64,000 nucleotides of DNA from Scytalidium lignicola (GCA_002812745.2 NCSJ02000052.1:114884-178883), one strand, 5' to 3'; shown: positions 1 to 12,701, numbered from the stretch's first letter. A program made the numbers and translations. Notes: a model not told the origin generated them from the sequence alone.

Positions 1-446
1 ACTCTAGTCTCACATCTCTTGAAGCTTGTTACTGGGGTTGATATCTCGACACGCCCTGTCAACAAGTCTGGTAAACCTGGAAATGAAGTAAAGATCAAAA
101 GTCGCACGGCTGCGGCAGCTCCAAACAATGCGGCTTTTCTCCGATTTATATTCATTGCGACAGCCAGACACGAAAGAAGCTAAAAGGAATGTACCCCCGT
201 TTTATCATCGCATCCCCTCTGGTAATGTTCTGGCAATTGAGTATCTGTCCTTACTGGAACAAATTCGCATGGTCTGTGCAGGGCGGTGAGTGAGCTCATC
301 CAATGAGCACTGGGCGATCCAGAAAGTTTATCGAGAAATCTTCAAGGTCCAGCATTTTTCTAGCAAAGCTCGTTCTTCCACATCTCGAGTAACCTTGGGC
401 GACTTATGAGTGCCAGATCACTTATTAGACCCTATATCTATCCGCA
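1..446. other. Intergenic, upstream of NOP7
   Basis: I see no coding sequence here. It is the left edge of the window and the promoter side of NOP7. One PAC-like heptamer is listed separately. The end of a neighbouring gene to the left cannot be excluded but shows no recognisable protein. Confidence 0.6.
294..300 (-). promoter_or_regulatory. PAC-like element (GATGAGC on the minus strand)
   Basis: The plus strand reads GCTCATC, the complement of GATGAGC, about 150 bp before the NOP7 start codon. The PAC motif (core GATGAG) is a conserved promoter element of fungal ribosome-biogenesis genes, and NOP7 belongs to that regulon. A single heptamer is weak evidence, so this is a suggestion. Confidence 0.3.
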
Positions 447-2658
447 ATGGCTAGAATAAAGAAAAAGGGTATGTAGCTTTTTGCAATTGGAATATTGATG
501 TTTGTAAACTAATTCGCCTTCTTAGGGACCACTGGGTCAGCTAAAAACTTCATTACAAGAACTCAGGCTGTGCGCAAACTTCAGATATCACTACCGGATT
601 TTCGCAAACTCTGCATCTGGAAAGGAATCTATCCGCGAGAGCCTAGAAATAAAAAGAAGGCATCGAAATCGTCCACACCATCGACCACATTTTACTATAC
701 GAAAGACATTCAGTATCTTTTGCATGAACCTTTATTAAAAAATTTCAGGGAACAGCAAGCACTAGAGAAAAAGGTGTGTGGTACTATGTTATATTTATAG
801 GTTACTAACCTGGATCAAGATCTCAAAAGCTTTAGGAAGAGGAGATGCTCATGATGCTCAAAGATTAGAGCGCAATGCTTCGAGGCCCGAGAAGAGCGGA
901 AAATCAAAATACTCTTTGGACCATTTAATCCGAGAACGTTATCCCACATTTGCGGATGCATTGAGGGATTTAGATGACTGTCTTTCTATGCTGTTCTTAT
1001 TTGCAAACCTTCCTTCTACTTCAACGGTTCCGGCAAAAATGATTGCAAGATGTGAGAGGTTATGTCTTGAGTTTGAACACTACTTGATTGCCTCCCACAG
1101 CTTGAATAAATCATTCCTATCAATCAAGGGCATTTACTACCAAGCCACGATCCAAGGACAAGATATATTGTGGCTCGTGCCATATAAATTCAACCACAGG
1201 GTGACGGGAGATGTAGACTTTCGAATTATGGGAACGTTTATTGAATTGTACGAAATATCCCCGTGCAGCAATTTCTATAATTTTTGCTAACAATTCTTGT
1301 TTGCCAGTTATCAAACCCTTCTTGGATTTATTAATTTCCGCCTCTACACGTCAATTGGCTTAGTCTATCCTCCGAAGTTCGATGCAAATCGTGATGACCA
1401 AGGAGCAGAGCTCGGTGCCTTCTCATTGGAAGGAAACAGTCTAGGCCCTCTAAAACCGCAACCTCAAATAACGAGTAGTGAGGCTACACAGCCTGATCCA
1501 AAACTCCAAGCAGAAATTGATAAGTTGATGAGCCAATTGAATGAGAAAGACAGAGCACCGGAGACCATCCAAGAGACTACACCCAACTCCAATGAGGAAG
1601 AAACAGAAACAGATAAGATCGATAAATTCGAGCCAGTAGCTCCTGGTGGAGACATCCTATTGCAGCCTTCATATTCAAGCACGGATCCTTCTAAATTATT
1701 CGCCAACTTTACATTCTTCCTTTCTCGCGAGACACCTCGTCAACCACTAGAGTTCCTCCTTCGGGCATTTGGTTGCAAGCGTATTGGCTGGGATGCTGTT
1801 CTTGGTGAGGGGGCATTCACTCATAACGAACTTGACCCATCAATTACACATCAAATTGTGGATCGCCCACCCATTCAGGTTGACACAGAAAATGAACAAC
1901 AGGATACTGTAGGAGATAATCAAACAGCACAACGGTTAAAAGCAGGGTTTAGGGTCCCAGGTCGCATATACGTTCAGCCGCAGTGGGTGTGGGATTGCGT
2001 TAATGATGAAGATCTTAAGAGGCCCGACCTTTACGCCCCTGGTGCTCAACTTCCACCTCATCTCAGTCCCTTCGTTAAGAAAGTTCGTGGTCAATATGAT
2101 CCAACTGTGCCTCTCAATGAACAGGAGCGGGAAGGTGAGGAATTAGAAGCAGAGAGTGGTGAAGAGGATGTGTCTGATCTAGAAGAAGAGGTTAATCCTT
2201 CACGTAAGCAAATAGCATCTCATGATATTGAGATCGACGCTACGGCAGAGGGAATGGATGTAGCGGGTTCGGAGGATGATTCAAATAGTGCTGAAGAAGA
2301 CTCTGACTCGTTTGGTGGATTCTCCGACGCTGAGGAGGAGGATGATGATGATGAGGCTACTTCTTCTGCCCTAAAACGGCAACTAGAGCTTGAGGCTGAG
2401 TTGACTGGTGTGACCTTGGAAGAGGAGAAAGCGGACCCGAAGGCAAAAGCAAAGACAGATGCAAGGAAGAAGGCAGCCCAGAAGGCGAGAGAAGAAGAGG
2501 AGGAGTTAGAGCGGGCTAAAATGATGATGAGCAGGAAGAAGAGGAAGATTTTGGAGAAAATGATTTATTCCAATAAAAAGAAAGATGCCGAGGCAGAAGC
2601 ATTGAGAGCAAAACGGAGGAAAATTGAGAAAGCTGGGAAGGGGGTAATGAGAGTATGA
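447..2658 (+). CDS. NOP7: Pescadillo homolog NOP7, 60S ribosome biogenesis factor
   Basis: The nucleolar protein works in the PeBoW complex with Erb1 and Ytm1 for 27S pre-rRNA processing and 60S assembly. Four exons (447-468, 526-773, 820-1247, 1308-2658) join in frame to 682 residues. The N-terminal pescadillo domain begins with the basic MARIKKKG and includes the region around GTFIEFYQTLLGF (about residue 230). A BRCT domain follows at about residues 360-480, ending near the WVWDCVND motif. The C-terminus is acidic, then a long Lys/Glu-rich, probably coiled, tail ending KAGKGVMRV. Introns are 46-60 nt; intron 2 has a TACTAAC branch site. The start is the first ATG in frame, 22 nt before intron 1. 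The length is normal for fungal Nop7. Family assignment is secure. Confidence 0.96.
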
Positions 2659-3026
2659 ACTGTATATATTATCCAAGAAGTTGAAAATAAAAAAGCATTT
2701 AACATTTAGAGATATCTACATAGAATGCTCTTGTGCTATTTTTCTGCTGTCATGGCAAACTAATAAGCTATAGAACTCCTGTTGAATGTGACTTACCTAA
2801 GTGTTTTACACCTAGAATATTAGGCATCAAAAACAACTCCACACCATTCATAGCAGTCGCGTCCACCCAAATACATCATGCCTTGTTGCGCAACAAGTTT
2901 AAAGTTGTTTAACAGCATCAATCATTCTGCAAATTTCCACACTTCAACGATGTACCGAAGTGCTAGGATGATACCAAATTCCAGCACATAGTATTGTTCG
3001 GCGGACCCTTGATAAGGGCGAGAGCC
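2659..3026. other. Intergenic between NOP7 and the 1,270-aa gene
   Basis: This holds the NOP7 3' end, with an AATAAA hexamer just after the stop, and the short promoter/leader of the next gene. No other feature is evident. Confidence 0.6.
2686..2691 (+). terminator. Candidate polyadenylation signal (AATAAA) for NOP7
   Basis: AATAAA lies 28 nt after the NOP7 stop codon. Fungal 3' signals are loose, so this is only a plausible positioning element. Confidence 0.35.
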
Positions 3027-6000
3027 ATGACATCGATTCCAAATACCACCCATGATGCAAGCATACCAAGGGATGCTTTGAGCAAATCACACGTAGAGCG
3101 GCGGCCAGCTTCAAGCACATTCTCGAATTCTGGAAATAGGTTTAGTATCGGGAGTAGTGAAACCGGTGAATCGAGCACAGCCGCGAGCAATCTTAGCAAG
3201 AGTCCTCTAGATGATGAAGACAAGCAGGAGGAGGAGGATGCGCTTCTCGACTATGATACCAAACTAGGTGATAAAGATGGGAGGCATAGTCACAGAAGTC
3301 ATAAGAGCAAAAGCAATGGGGGGTTCCTACTGTCACACACTTTATTCGATACACCGCCAGGTAAACCAGAGCGCACAGTTTCTGGATCAGAGAAACCTCC
3401 ACGAGATCATACCTCGATGCATGATGCTAAGGGTAAATGGGCTGTTCGAAGTATGGAGAAAAGACACAGTAAAAGGATATCGAGCGATCCCACCAGATCT
3501 GGTGGAAGTCCGTTGGCAGTCCATGTAGCCAGTCTCTCGCCTGGACTTCAAAAGGACATCAGGAGGGAAGAAACAGAGAAAACGACAACAGATCATCAAA
3601 ATAGCATAAATGGTAGCAAGCCGTCTGCTACTGCGTTAGATGTCGATTCGGCACAGATTGTCAATGTTGCATTGAAGCTGAGTGAAAGCAGACGGAATGC
3701 TTCAAGGAGAAATATATCCACCCCTCTTCCACCTCCAGGACCATTTGTTGAAGGCTTTGCTGGTCGTAGCCTCCGACAGACTCTACAACAACAGAGAAGG
3801 TCTTCAAGAACGGTTTCGCCAAAGCCAGATCATGGCGATCGAGCTCTAACCGCATCACCAAGACTTCCATCTGCTCAAAAAGCTCCTGGCTCTCTACAGT
3901 CAACGTTTGATTCGAGCCACACCCCTAGTTACGAATATCATTTCTCGGCATCTACTCTAGCTCGAGCAGAAAGGGCTAAAAATGAGTTTGAGCTTATGGC
4001 TCAATACCGTCGGCTGTTGCAATATCTACCCCCGCTTACTTCAAATGCCAGTCAGTCTGTTGGTCATTCTGGGATCTCCTCGGAACCCCTTACATCTCCG
4101 ACATATCCTGCAAACCGAACACTGGAGGGAATCACACATCCCCAAATCCGGCTCGGCAGACTATACAATCCTTTACAGTATATACGAAACAGAAAAGTGA
4201 GGGCACGTGAACGGAGAAGTATTGATGGGGAGGCTCAAGGGTTTGGTGATGTCGAGAAAGTCACAGCATGGGTGGATGAAGTGGCGAACTTAGTCTCATC
4301 TCACGATCCGAAAGTTGAGAGTAACGTTACTGGCATCCCAGCCCTTCCTTTGCCCTCATTCTTAACTACAGAAACCGTAGGAGCTTCACATTCGTCCCCA
4401 CAGTCCGCCATTAGCAAAACTCAGGTGCAAGGATCTAAATTTAAACGGCCAAGGTTCGACTGGATAATCCATGCTCCTGATCTGCTAGCAGATTTAGTTT
4501 GGCTTGAACAAGATGATAACAAGAGAGCAATTGAAGATAGCCACGGAGGCAAGATCTTCCCCCAGTTGAACGAACCCCGACGACCAGTCTCTCGCAGAAC
4601 GGATGAGCCAGAGCGGCTGGCTCCTATTATTTCTATTCCAGTGCAGAAGGATGAACCTCCTATCGAATTACGCTTAGATACCAAATTACCAGAATTTAAA
4701 TCTATCAAAGTTGAGTCCGACAATTTAGCATCTCGGGCACGGCATGCGTTGCATGATGCAGCTCATCTGCATCATAGCCGTAGCAGAAGTCACAACCGCA
4801 ACAGATCAGCCAACAATCCTATCTTATTCTTGTCACCATCGAGGTCCGATTCGGATGAATCAGATAGTGACAATGTGAGTCGGCGGAGACGACGTAGTGG
4901 TACCGTGGAAAGTCAAGATATGAGTAAGAATCTCCTTGAGAAACAAATGATGGATATACTGGCGAATCAGATTGGAGAATCCGGATGGAGCACCTCCCAT
5001 GATCTTGAGGTTCAGGCAGCACATAATCGCAAATCTAAAGTTACAGGCAATGATCAATCTGGTTCCGAGGTCATTGAGAAGCATGAACTCTCAAAGAACA
5101 ATTCGCCTAAAAATGGGTCAGCCACCCGCGCAAGCTTGGAAGTTCCAGTGGTAAATCCACGGACATCGTTAGAAGGTTTTGATAGTACAGCTCCGAACTC
5201 CCCTCAAGCAAGGCCTTCCAGAATGTCCCGTGGGTTCATTCCAAGTATAGCTATAGATTTATCACCACCAACTAGTAGAGATGCTTCCCCAACACGCACT
5301 CCACTATCGAAGGTAAGGTCTAAGATAAGTAAGTTCCGGGAGCATAGCCGTGAGCGGAGTCGTGTACGCGGCTCTAGGGATGAAGGAAATGCACCTGAAC
5401 ACTATGTAGCTATTGAAAGTGAGCGTGCTCTAGAGCGACCAGCAATGCTTGATACTAGAGGACGGTCACCTAGTCCAGTAAAACAATCAGGATCTCGAAA
5501 AACGGAAGAAAGCCTGAGACTATCTAAAACAGGCAGCTTAAAGCGCGGCAAACTAGGAGAAGAGACTTCTGGTATAAAAGCACTTTTCAAAGGCAGCCGT
5601 GGGCCGGTTAACCGTGTTACTGATTTAATCCGGAAAAAGGATGCTCCTCCGAGACAAGGAAACGTCTCAGGATTCTCCACTGACGATTCTGACTTTGAGG
5701 ATGCTCGTGAGGCGCAGCCTTATACAGAGTCAAGGAGACCCTCATTCGAAAGATCTAACTCGACGTCTCAGGAACTAGAAAAGATGCAAAGTCCAAGAGA
5801 ATTACCATCCTATCTAAAGGAGATGCCAACCTTCAAATCACCGTTTGACCATCGAAGACCAGCGGTTCAGTCTCAGGTAGACGAATCAGAGAATCCTGAG
5901 GTAGCTTATGTGTCTAGACAGCAGCCCAGCAGGAATGAGCGACAGGAATCTACCACCAGCAATCTACTGGAACTCCCATCATCAGACACAAACGAGTTAT

Positions 6001-6839
6001 TGCGTCAAGGGTCTCGACCTGATTCTGACATATCAGAGCTCGAGTCTCGGAGAGGAAGTTCTGTGAATGGAGCTCGTCTAAATGCAATTCTTGGAATTCC
6101 AGGACGAGGAAGAGGTATATTGCCTGTTACTGGTCTCGCGAAACTGGATATGAGCAGTGATCGGCCGTCGCTGAGAGATAAACGGCAATGGAGTATTTCT
6201 GACCGAGCTGTGTCTGTTCACCGTGGGCCTATGACGAAACGAGAAATTGCCCGTGTCCGTACCTTACTTCTAAGCTCTGGGATCAAAGCTAAAGAAATAA
6301 CCCGAAGAGCTGCAGAAGCTCAAGATCTGCGAACAGCTCAGGAGAAGATCTACGTAGATATCGCGAATTTGGCCCAGAAGCCAATTCCTCCAGTATCCAA
6401 ATCATCAGAGCACGTCCTTGCCGTAGGTATCTTGCAGGAGGACATTCAAATCTCCGTTCAAGCGTGGGAGGCTGCCACGAATATGTTCTGCGGTACAACT
6501 ATGAATGAACTCATCCACAGGCTTGACAACCTTCAAATCCGGGTGGGTGAAGAGCTCATACCTATGGCTAGAAAAGCTGGGGACGATGCAGACGAGGTTA
6601 GTAGGGACCTGGTAATGAATCAGACACTAGCAGTCAAGAGATTGGAAGACGCGATGAACAAGATGATTAGACGACGACGGAGGAAATTCCGATGGCTACG
6701 AAGGGGAGGATGGGTCTTCCTTGAATGGGCTCTTGTGGGTGTTATGTGGTCAGTGTGGTTAATAGTGATGTTGGCTAGGATGGTCCTGGGTTTTGGAAGG
6801 GTAACGGTGGGTGCTGTAAAGTGGTTGTTCTGGCTTTGA
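3027..6839 (+). CDS. Large Ser/Arg-rich protein with C-terminal membrane segments
   Basis: A single uninterrupted exon encodes about 1,270 residues from the ATG at 3027. The frame is open slightly upstream but without an ATG. Most of the protein is low-complexity and rich in Ser, Arg, Pro and Glu, hence probably disordered and phosphorylated. Two stretches look folded: one around NPLQYIRNRKVRARERR (residues about 380-430), the other containing DWIIHAPDLLADLVWLEQ. Near the C-terminus a helical region starts MTKREIARVRTLLLSSGIKAKEI. A basic stretch (MIRRRRRKFRWLRR) is followed by one or two hydrophobic segments ending FGRVTVGAVKWLFWL. That layout suggests a tail-anchored or hairpin membrane protein facing the cytosol. 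I do not recognise the family; it looks like a conserved fungal protein of unknown function. Confidence 0.85.
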   Translation: MTSIPNTTHDASIPRDALSKSHVERRPASSTFSNSGNRFSIGSSETGESSTAASNLSKSPLDDEDKQEEEDALLDYDTKLGDKDGRHSHRSHKSKSNGGFLLSHTLFDTPPGKPERTVSGSEKPPRDHTSMHDAKGKWAVRSMEKRHSKRISSDPTRSGGSPLAVHVASLSPGLQKDIRREETEKTTTDHQNSINGSKPSATALDVDSAQIVNVALKLSESRRNASRRNISTPLPPPGPFVEGFAGRSLRQTLQQQRRSSRTVSPKPDHGDRALTASPRLPSAQKAPGSLQSTFDSSHTPSYEYHFSASTLARAERAKNEFELMAQYRRLLQYLPPLTSNASQSVGHSGISSEPLTSPTYPANRTLEGITHPQIRLGRLYNPLQYIRNRKVRARERRSIDGEAQGFGDVEKVTAWVDEVANLVSSHDPKVESNVTGIPALPLPSFLTTETVGASHSSPQSAISKTQVQGSKFKRPRFDWIIHAPDLLADLVWLEQDDNKRAIEDSHGGKIFPQLNEPRRPVSRRTDEPERLAPIISIPVQKDEPPIELRLDTKLPEFKSIKVESDNLASRARHALHDAAHLHHSRSRSHNRNRSANNPILFLSPSRSDSDESDSDNVSRRRRRSGTVESQDMSKNLLEKQMMDILANQIGESGWSTSHDLEVQAAHNRKSKVTGNDQSGSEVIEKHELSKNNSPKNGSATRASLEVPVVNPRTSLEGFDSTAPNSPQARPSRMSRGFIPSIAIDLSPPTSRDASPTRTPLSKVRSKISKFREHSRERSRVRGSRDEGNAPEHYVAIESERALERPAMLDTRGRSPSPVKQSGSRKTEESLRLSKTGSLKRGKLGEETSGIKALFKGSRGPVNRVTDLIRKKDAPPRQGNVSGFSTDDSDFEDAREAQPYTESRRPSFERSNSTSQELEKMQSPRELPSYLKEMPTFKSPFDHRRPAVQSQVDESENPEVAYVSRQQPSRNERQESTTSNLLELPSSDTNELLRQGSRPDSDISELESRRGSSVNGARLNAILGIPGRGRGILPVTGLAKLDMSSDRPSLRDKRQWSISDRAVSVHRGPMTKREIARVRTLLLSSGIKAKEITRRAAEAQDLRTAQEKIYVDIANLAQKPIPPVSKSSEHVLAVGILQEDIQISVQAWEAATNMFCGTTMNELIHRLDNLQIRVGEELIPMARKAGDDADEVSRDLVMNQTLAVKRLEDAMNKMIRRRRRKFRWLRRGGWVFLEWALVGVMWSVWLIVMLARMVLGFGRVTVGAVKWLFWL

Positions 6840-7257
6840 TTCTAGCTTGTTTTATCTTAGATCCCGAGTTGGTCGGGGTTTTTTATGTTCTCTAGACACC
6901 TTTTGATACCCATTACAAGAATAATAATAGTAATACTTCATAAATTGTTGCTATATCAACCTTGTTCTACTATGATAGCTCCTCAGAATTAGGGGATGTT
7001 ATGCATGCAACCAATGATCAGGGGCTCATTACGTCCGTACAGTATCTTGATTAGGAATAGGTGCCGAATTTCGCGTGTCGCGCAGCTAAAGTGGTTCGCG
7101 ACTCCCCGCGGACCGCGTCGGCTCCAGCCTCTTCAATACCACCATCCCAATATCAAATAGCAGCACAACTCCGAATTGAATCCCCAAAATTCCTTGTCAC
7201 CGTAACAATCCTTTTTTTCAGTCCGATCTATCAATTCACTATTATCATCATCTAGCC
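6840..7257. other. Intergenic, 3' end of the large gene and promoter of the next
   Basis: The 418 bp include a pyrimidine-rich stretch (CTTTTTTTCAG) shortly before the ATG at 7258, typical of a fungal leader. Nothing else is supported. Confidence 0.55.
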
Positions 7258-8005
7258 ATGCTTCTCAAACGCAAGCGGTCCGATTCCGAAATCTCCACCG
7301 GCAGTTCGCTGTTGTCGAGCCCCGTCTACTCCTCTCATATGAACATGGATATCCAGTCACTACAAATTCCAACGCCTTCATTGTTCGCAAGCCGGACGAG
7401 GAAACGGTATCGCGATAACCGTCCATCAGAATCAGAAGTTCACCGTATGTAAAATCCCCTTCGAATTTCGAATCCAGGCATGATCAAAAGAGATCCGTTT
7501 TCCTAACCGTCTGACATCAGAACACACCCTCTCAATGCTCTATTCCGCACAACAACATCAGAATAATCAAGCACCATCTCCAATGACCCAAGGATCCGAA
7601 ATCACAGATCCAATCCCACCGATACCAACCAATCACGCCCAACGCCAATCTTCTCTCCACGCTTTCTGGAACATGTCAGGATCACGACATTCAAGCATTG
7701 AACCCTCCAGCGCCGCCGCCGCACCCTCAATCTCCTCCTCCCCGACTCCAATGTCTCATTTCTCGCAAGTGAACTGCGAAGACTGCAATGCCTGCCTCGC
7801 AGCCTCCTCCGCTGGTGATGATTCGATGGATGTGGATATGGATGTTGATGTCTACGGGATGGGAGCCGATTTCGGGTGCTCGGCATGCGGGAAGCAGGTC
7901 TGTCATCAGTGTGCGGTGTCGAATTTAGGTGCGGAGAGGATGTGTCTTGTGTGTGCGGGGAGAAAGAAGTGGGTTGGTGGACTCGGATGGGTTCCTGTGA
8001 ATTAG
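7258..8005 (+). CDS. Small protein with C-terminal cysteine-cluster (zinc-finger-like) motif
   Basis: Two exons (7258-7444 and 7521-8005; 76-nt GTATGT...CAG intron) join in frame to 223 residues. The N-terminus is basic and begins MLLKRKRSDSE, a likely nuclear localisation signal. The middle is Ser/Pro/Gln-rich. The last 80 residues hold a Cys series: CEDCNACL, then FGCSACGKQVCHQCAV, then RMCLVCAGRKKW. The pairs CxxC, CxxC and CxxC with an intervening HQC resemble a RING- or FYVE-like zinc-binding fold. The ending KWVGGLGWVPVN looks conserved in style. I do not know a named family; the function is unknown, and a nuclear zinc-binding protein is inferred. Confidence 0.8.
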
Positions 8006-11000
8006 TTTTATTTTGGGAGTTCTTTTTGGCCCCATGGAGGGCTCCGCTGTATTGTGTCCTTTTTTGGGAAGGGGGGGTTTATTATGGAATTGCTAGAAGG
8101 GTGTTGTGTATTATACAAGTTTTGGAGTTTTGGGTTAAGGGTTAGGGACTTGGTTTTTATAGGATTCGGCATTGGATGCCTATATATTGCATAGTTAATT
8201 TGACTTCACATGAAAACGCAGATGATTTAATATTACTAAGAAATCCCATCCTCTCGAACAACTAGACTTTTGATATCTTACTTATGTATAACTGTGAGCT
8301 AGCAACAAACTATTGTGCTCTCGCGAAACTTCTCTCGCAAATCACTATACTAATGACAGTAATGCATTATCACTTAAAGATAAATAGAGGCAAGCGAGAT
8401 AATGTCAGGCTGTGAATCATATCTTCATAGATTTCTAGCTGCGTGCCATATATCTTCTGGCTCAGGGGTAATTAAAGCAGTGTAGAACGAAGAAGGCATC
8501 AGCAGTAGCATTTGAGCCTTCTAATCAAGGCAATCAATAACTATAACACCTCGACGTTATAACTTCAATATGCAAGGTGCTAAGCAATAATAGCCCAGGG
8601 TAGTTAATTAAGGAGAAGCGAGATAAGTCGGAAATTGAGGAGGGAATAAAACCATAAGACAAACATATCCAAATTGAGACGAGGGACAAAATTATCTCCA
8701 AATCTGGATCGTGAAAGTGGATAATGGAAATGAATTTTAAAAAAACTCTTAATCTCCAAGTTAACCTTCTTCTCAGCTGCTACTCGTATTGTGCGTATAA
8801 TTTAACCCGTGCCATGTAGATCTTTTTCAAGGAAGGAAAATGGGAATATGCACGTTGGACATGCATGTGCAAGCAAACAAAAAAAACAGATAAAAACCAT
8901 TCATTCATCCATCGATACGAAGCGCGTGTGTGTTGTGGAAATTGAGGCAGAATGCATGCCTCCCCTCGTTGAGCCCCTTCTTTGGAAAAAGGGAAAAAAG
9001 GGCAGAAGATTGGTCCGATTTTTAAATAGATGGGCATTTTTGCCAACAAACTACTTGTACGACGCCATCTCGGGCGGATTTCGTTCGTTATCTTTTTTGC
9101 AAACCCCCTCCTCACTCTCCCTCGTCAGGAGAAGAGCGCGGGACGGCCGTGTTGTGGCTGGCGTTGTTGGCTTGAGGGGGTGTTTTTCAGCCGTACAGGT
9201 ACAAAGTGATCCCTTGTTTTGGGGAAGGTAGTTAACTGTTGGGTCTTAGATCTGAGTTATCTCATTTGACGGTTTTGATTAGGAATGAATGAATGATGCA
9301 AGCGCCAACGATGAACTATTGACGGGATAGATAAGTCGTGATGATAACTGATGTGTTGCGCAATCATACTCAGGTGTCTTCTGGGCACGGGTTGGAGAAA
9401 TCAATTCAACCTCGGGACGCATTCCTTTACCGCTCATGGAATACCGGCATCCTCCTGCTTCTCCTCCTCTCTTGCATTATTAGCAGCTTCAAAATCAAGA
9501 TTTATTATATAGATCTTCGTCAAACCAAGTATATCGATCGTATTTCGGCGGAATAGTTTATTCTCCAGATTTACATAATCCCACGTGCTATCAGTTGTAG
9601 TAATTATCGTGCCTTGTACGTCTGTACTGTATTTGTTCACCGTCCTCCAGTTTATCACACATGAGCATGTATGATGATGATGCCGCCGCATAATCAAATT
9701 CACCAATTAAACATCCAGTTCGGACGGCACACACGGGATAACATGGGCTTTTGGAAGGATTTGTCATGGGAGAGCGGATTTATCTCCGGTCGAGGAGGTT
9801 GGGGAATCAGAATTGCGATCATCAAACAAAAACGCAACTTGTGTACCACCGCGCGACCGTCCCCTTGCTGACTATTCCGATCGGGTGAGATTCCCCCTTC
9901 CCCTAGCCATAATAAATTATATAATTACCGGCTCGTTCTTTTCCTTGATAACGGAATCATGATCCTGCTCACAGCCTGCTTTGGGATGCAATAGGTACTG
10001 TACAGTGCAATATATATAGCTATGGAGATATCGTACAGGATGACTGTATCGGGCAATGCCGCCAAAGGAGAAGGTGTACGTACTGTGGTTGGTGTCTGAT
10101 CTCATCCTCGAGTGTCACTATTTTCAGCCTTGTTTGATGCAACCCGCGTCTATCTCCCCGGGCTTACTTTACTCCTTAATTGGTCAATTGGATGTAGGCA
10201 TCCCGGGTCCCTACGGCCTTAGACAGCAACCAAGTATCCATGTGCTGTGTGCATGCTCTTGAATNAAAAAGGTTTGTAATTATTCCCAATACAAACAACA
10301 CTTCCATAGAAAGTTCCAAGAATATCAAAAGCAGAACAGAAGAGAGAATATATCATCACATCATTGTAGCAGTTACAAAACAGCTTCAACTCGAGCCTCT
10401 CTTCTACACAAGTGCAGGGGGTCAAGCTCCTCTAACACGCGGGAACGAATGATCCAAGCCCTGATATCAGCAACTACACATCCATCTCACCATTGTTTTG
10501 AAAGGAAGGACACATTTCCAGGGGCGAGGGTTGCGGAAAAGCTGCCGGTAATCCCACGACACGACCGTAGACACCCGCCAGGACTCTCCTGTGCCAACAG
10601 ATCCAAGTACTCGGGTTACACGTGCTCACAGACAGTTGTAGTCAAATCACAACAGTCAGAGTCAGAGTCAGTACGAAGCATTACATGTAAGTTACACCAT
10701 GTATACTAATCGGCTTCAAGTCGGTGGAATATGGTAAGTCTTTCGCCGTGTACTGCACTACGCTGTTCTGCGCCAAAAAAAAAAAAAATATAGCTGCTGC
10801 AGTTTCGTGGGGAAGGGGGCTAGGAAGTTGATTGGCCAAGAAGCAAACGTGTATTTTCGCGTCTTCTCGCGTTCTGTTTGGAGGGAAAAGAAGAAACGAA
10901 AAAAACCACTTTAAAATCCGTGTTTGTGTTTAATTACCAACACGGATTGACGCGTCTTCTTTTTGTGCCTAGGACGGACACGCGCAAAAACAGCTTTTCC

Positions 11001-11701
11001 ACACAAAGTACAGTGCATGCATGCATATGCAGTCTGTTTTTTCTTGCTGTTTGAAAATCCAATCCAGTCTAATTAGTGGATCTCCAAATACAGTACCACT
11101 TTGCAGATACGCATAACTTTATACATTGCGGCAGCATAAGATCTTGCATTTTCTAGATCTAGAAAGAGAAAGAGAAAGAGAGAGAAAAAATCCTCTGCTC
11201 CAATTAGACAATTGGAAAATAATTTTGATTCCTTCTTATTCCCAATTATGAATTCAGTTTTAAACCTTCTATAATTTCATAGCAGTCTGTAATTAAAACC
11301 CAATCTTACCCCACCCTCCTCTCTCTCTCCACCAGATACGATACACACAACTACGGAGTACATAGAAATGCACATATTTCCATCCAATAACTCACGCGGC
11401 GGCGTATTTCCATCAAACCCCAAAACAAAAAAAACCCAACCGCCCCCGCCTGCCCACCAGGGCTTGGCTTTATGGGCATTTTTGCACTGCAAGATACCAG
11501 GGATCTAAGCGCCGCTCTGCTTGCTTGCTGCTTCAGATCCAACTGCATGAGAAGTTCCAGAAATCCCGGCATGGAGTGAGTGCATGCGTGTGTGCGTACA
11601 ACTTCCATTCCATTCCAGGACCCTTGTGCAGGAGAGAAAAAGAAGAAGAGGGGAGAAAGACGTGATGATGTTGCATCGAGAAGAAGGGTACAATAGTGCT
11701 C

Positions 11702-11713
11702 TACTGTACAGTA
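11702..11713. repeat. Perfect palindrome TACTGTACAGTA
   Basis: This is a 12-bp perfect palindrome embedded in CTACTGTACAGTACTGTACC. The identical 12-mer recurs at 53333-53344. It may represent the full form of the TACAGTA word that recurs in the long intergenic spans. Confidence 0.6.
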
Positions 11714-12665
11714 CTGTACCTCCTGTATGTACTCTTTACTTTTTACATGTACTGGCTGTAGCACAACCTGGTTAGGGACGGAACATAGGTGAGCCCAGGG
11801 TGTTTTCTCCTTTTCTCTGTTTTAAAGACGAAACACTTTCTGATTACTTACCCCTCCTCGTTTTGTATATATATATAGTACAGTACAGTACGGAAAAAAG
11901 TACGGTTGGGGACGGGTTCGGTAGATTTTAGATTGTTTGATATCACATCAAAATCAAAATCAATTACCACCACTCCTTTTTTTTTTTGCCTACTAAGGAA
12001 GGACCCCTATCGGCACTTACAAACAGGAAAGGTGTCAAATATGCCCAATTTGAAAAAGGCGGAGCCGAATTTGAGGGGCGTGCCGTTCCTCAAAAACTTT
12101 TTCTTTCACTACTGCACTGTACTGCCCACTTAGTTTTGTATGTATGTATGCTGCACTGTATGTATAATAGTACAGTAACCTTTGATCCATAATTGGGCGC
12201 GCGTTGTGGGTGGAAAGAAAGAAAGAAAGAGAAAACCCTCACGCACGCGACACGCGACGAGAAGAGCCCTTTTTTTTTGCCATGCTCCATAGTTGCACTG
12301 CACTGTAGCAGTACGGTAATTACAGCCTCGTTTTCCTCGGGTAAGCTTGTAAGCCTTGGCATTTTTTGCTCGTTTTGTCCCCAGTTAAAGGCCCGAGGGT
12401 ACAGTACAAGTACAAAAGGACAAAGTACAAAGTAGCCATTCAGTAAATTCGATTGAGTAAAACTTAAAGGCATTGAGGCCTGATGCCTCTCAGTAGAAAT
12501 TAAGTTACTGCAAAAGAAAATTTTGGTCAAAGGGACCCGTTTTGTATTTTGTGGAGAAAAAAGCGAAAAGCCCATTTCTTTTATGATCGTATTTTCAGCC
12601 TCGTCCGTGTGGGGATGTGTTGTGGCTGATGCTTCCCGAGTAGCCGTAAAGGTAAAGGGGGGCAT

Positions 12666-12701
12666 GTTCGTTCGTTCGTTCGATTCGTTCGATTCGTTCG
12701 T
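12666..12701 (+). repeat. GTTC/GATTC microsatellite
   Basis: GTTC is repeated four times, followed by two GATTCGTTC-type units. It is a simple-sequence repeat in non-coding DNA. Confidence 0.8.

Noticed and set aside
3193..3402. Antisense and alternative-frame ORFs across the large gene (3-6.8 kb)
   Set aside because: They are shadows of the 1,270-residue frame and have no independent support.
8131..8147. TTAAGGGTTAGGGA, telomere-like
   Set aside because: Only two imperfect units inside a G/T-rich 3' region; no array.
8809..9231. 140-codon open frame upstream of 10 kb
   Set aside because: Low-complexity, no domain, and overlapped by an equally long frame on the opposite strand; no leader or splice context.
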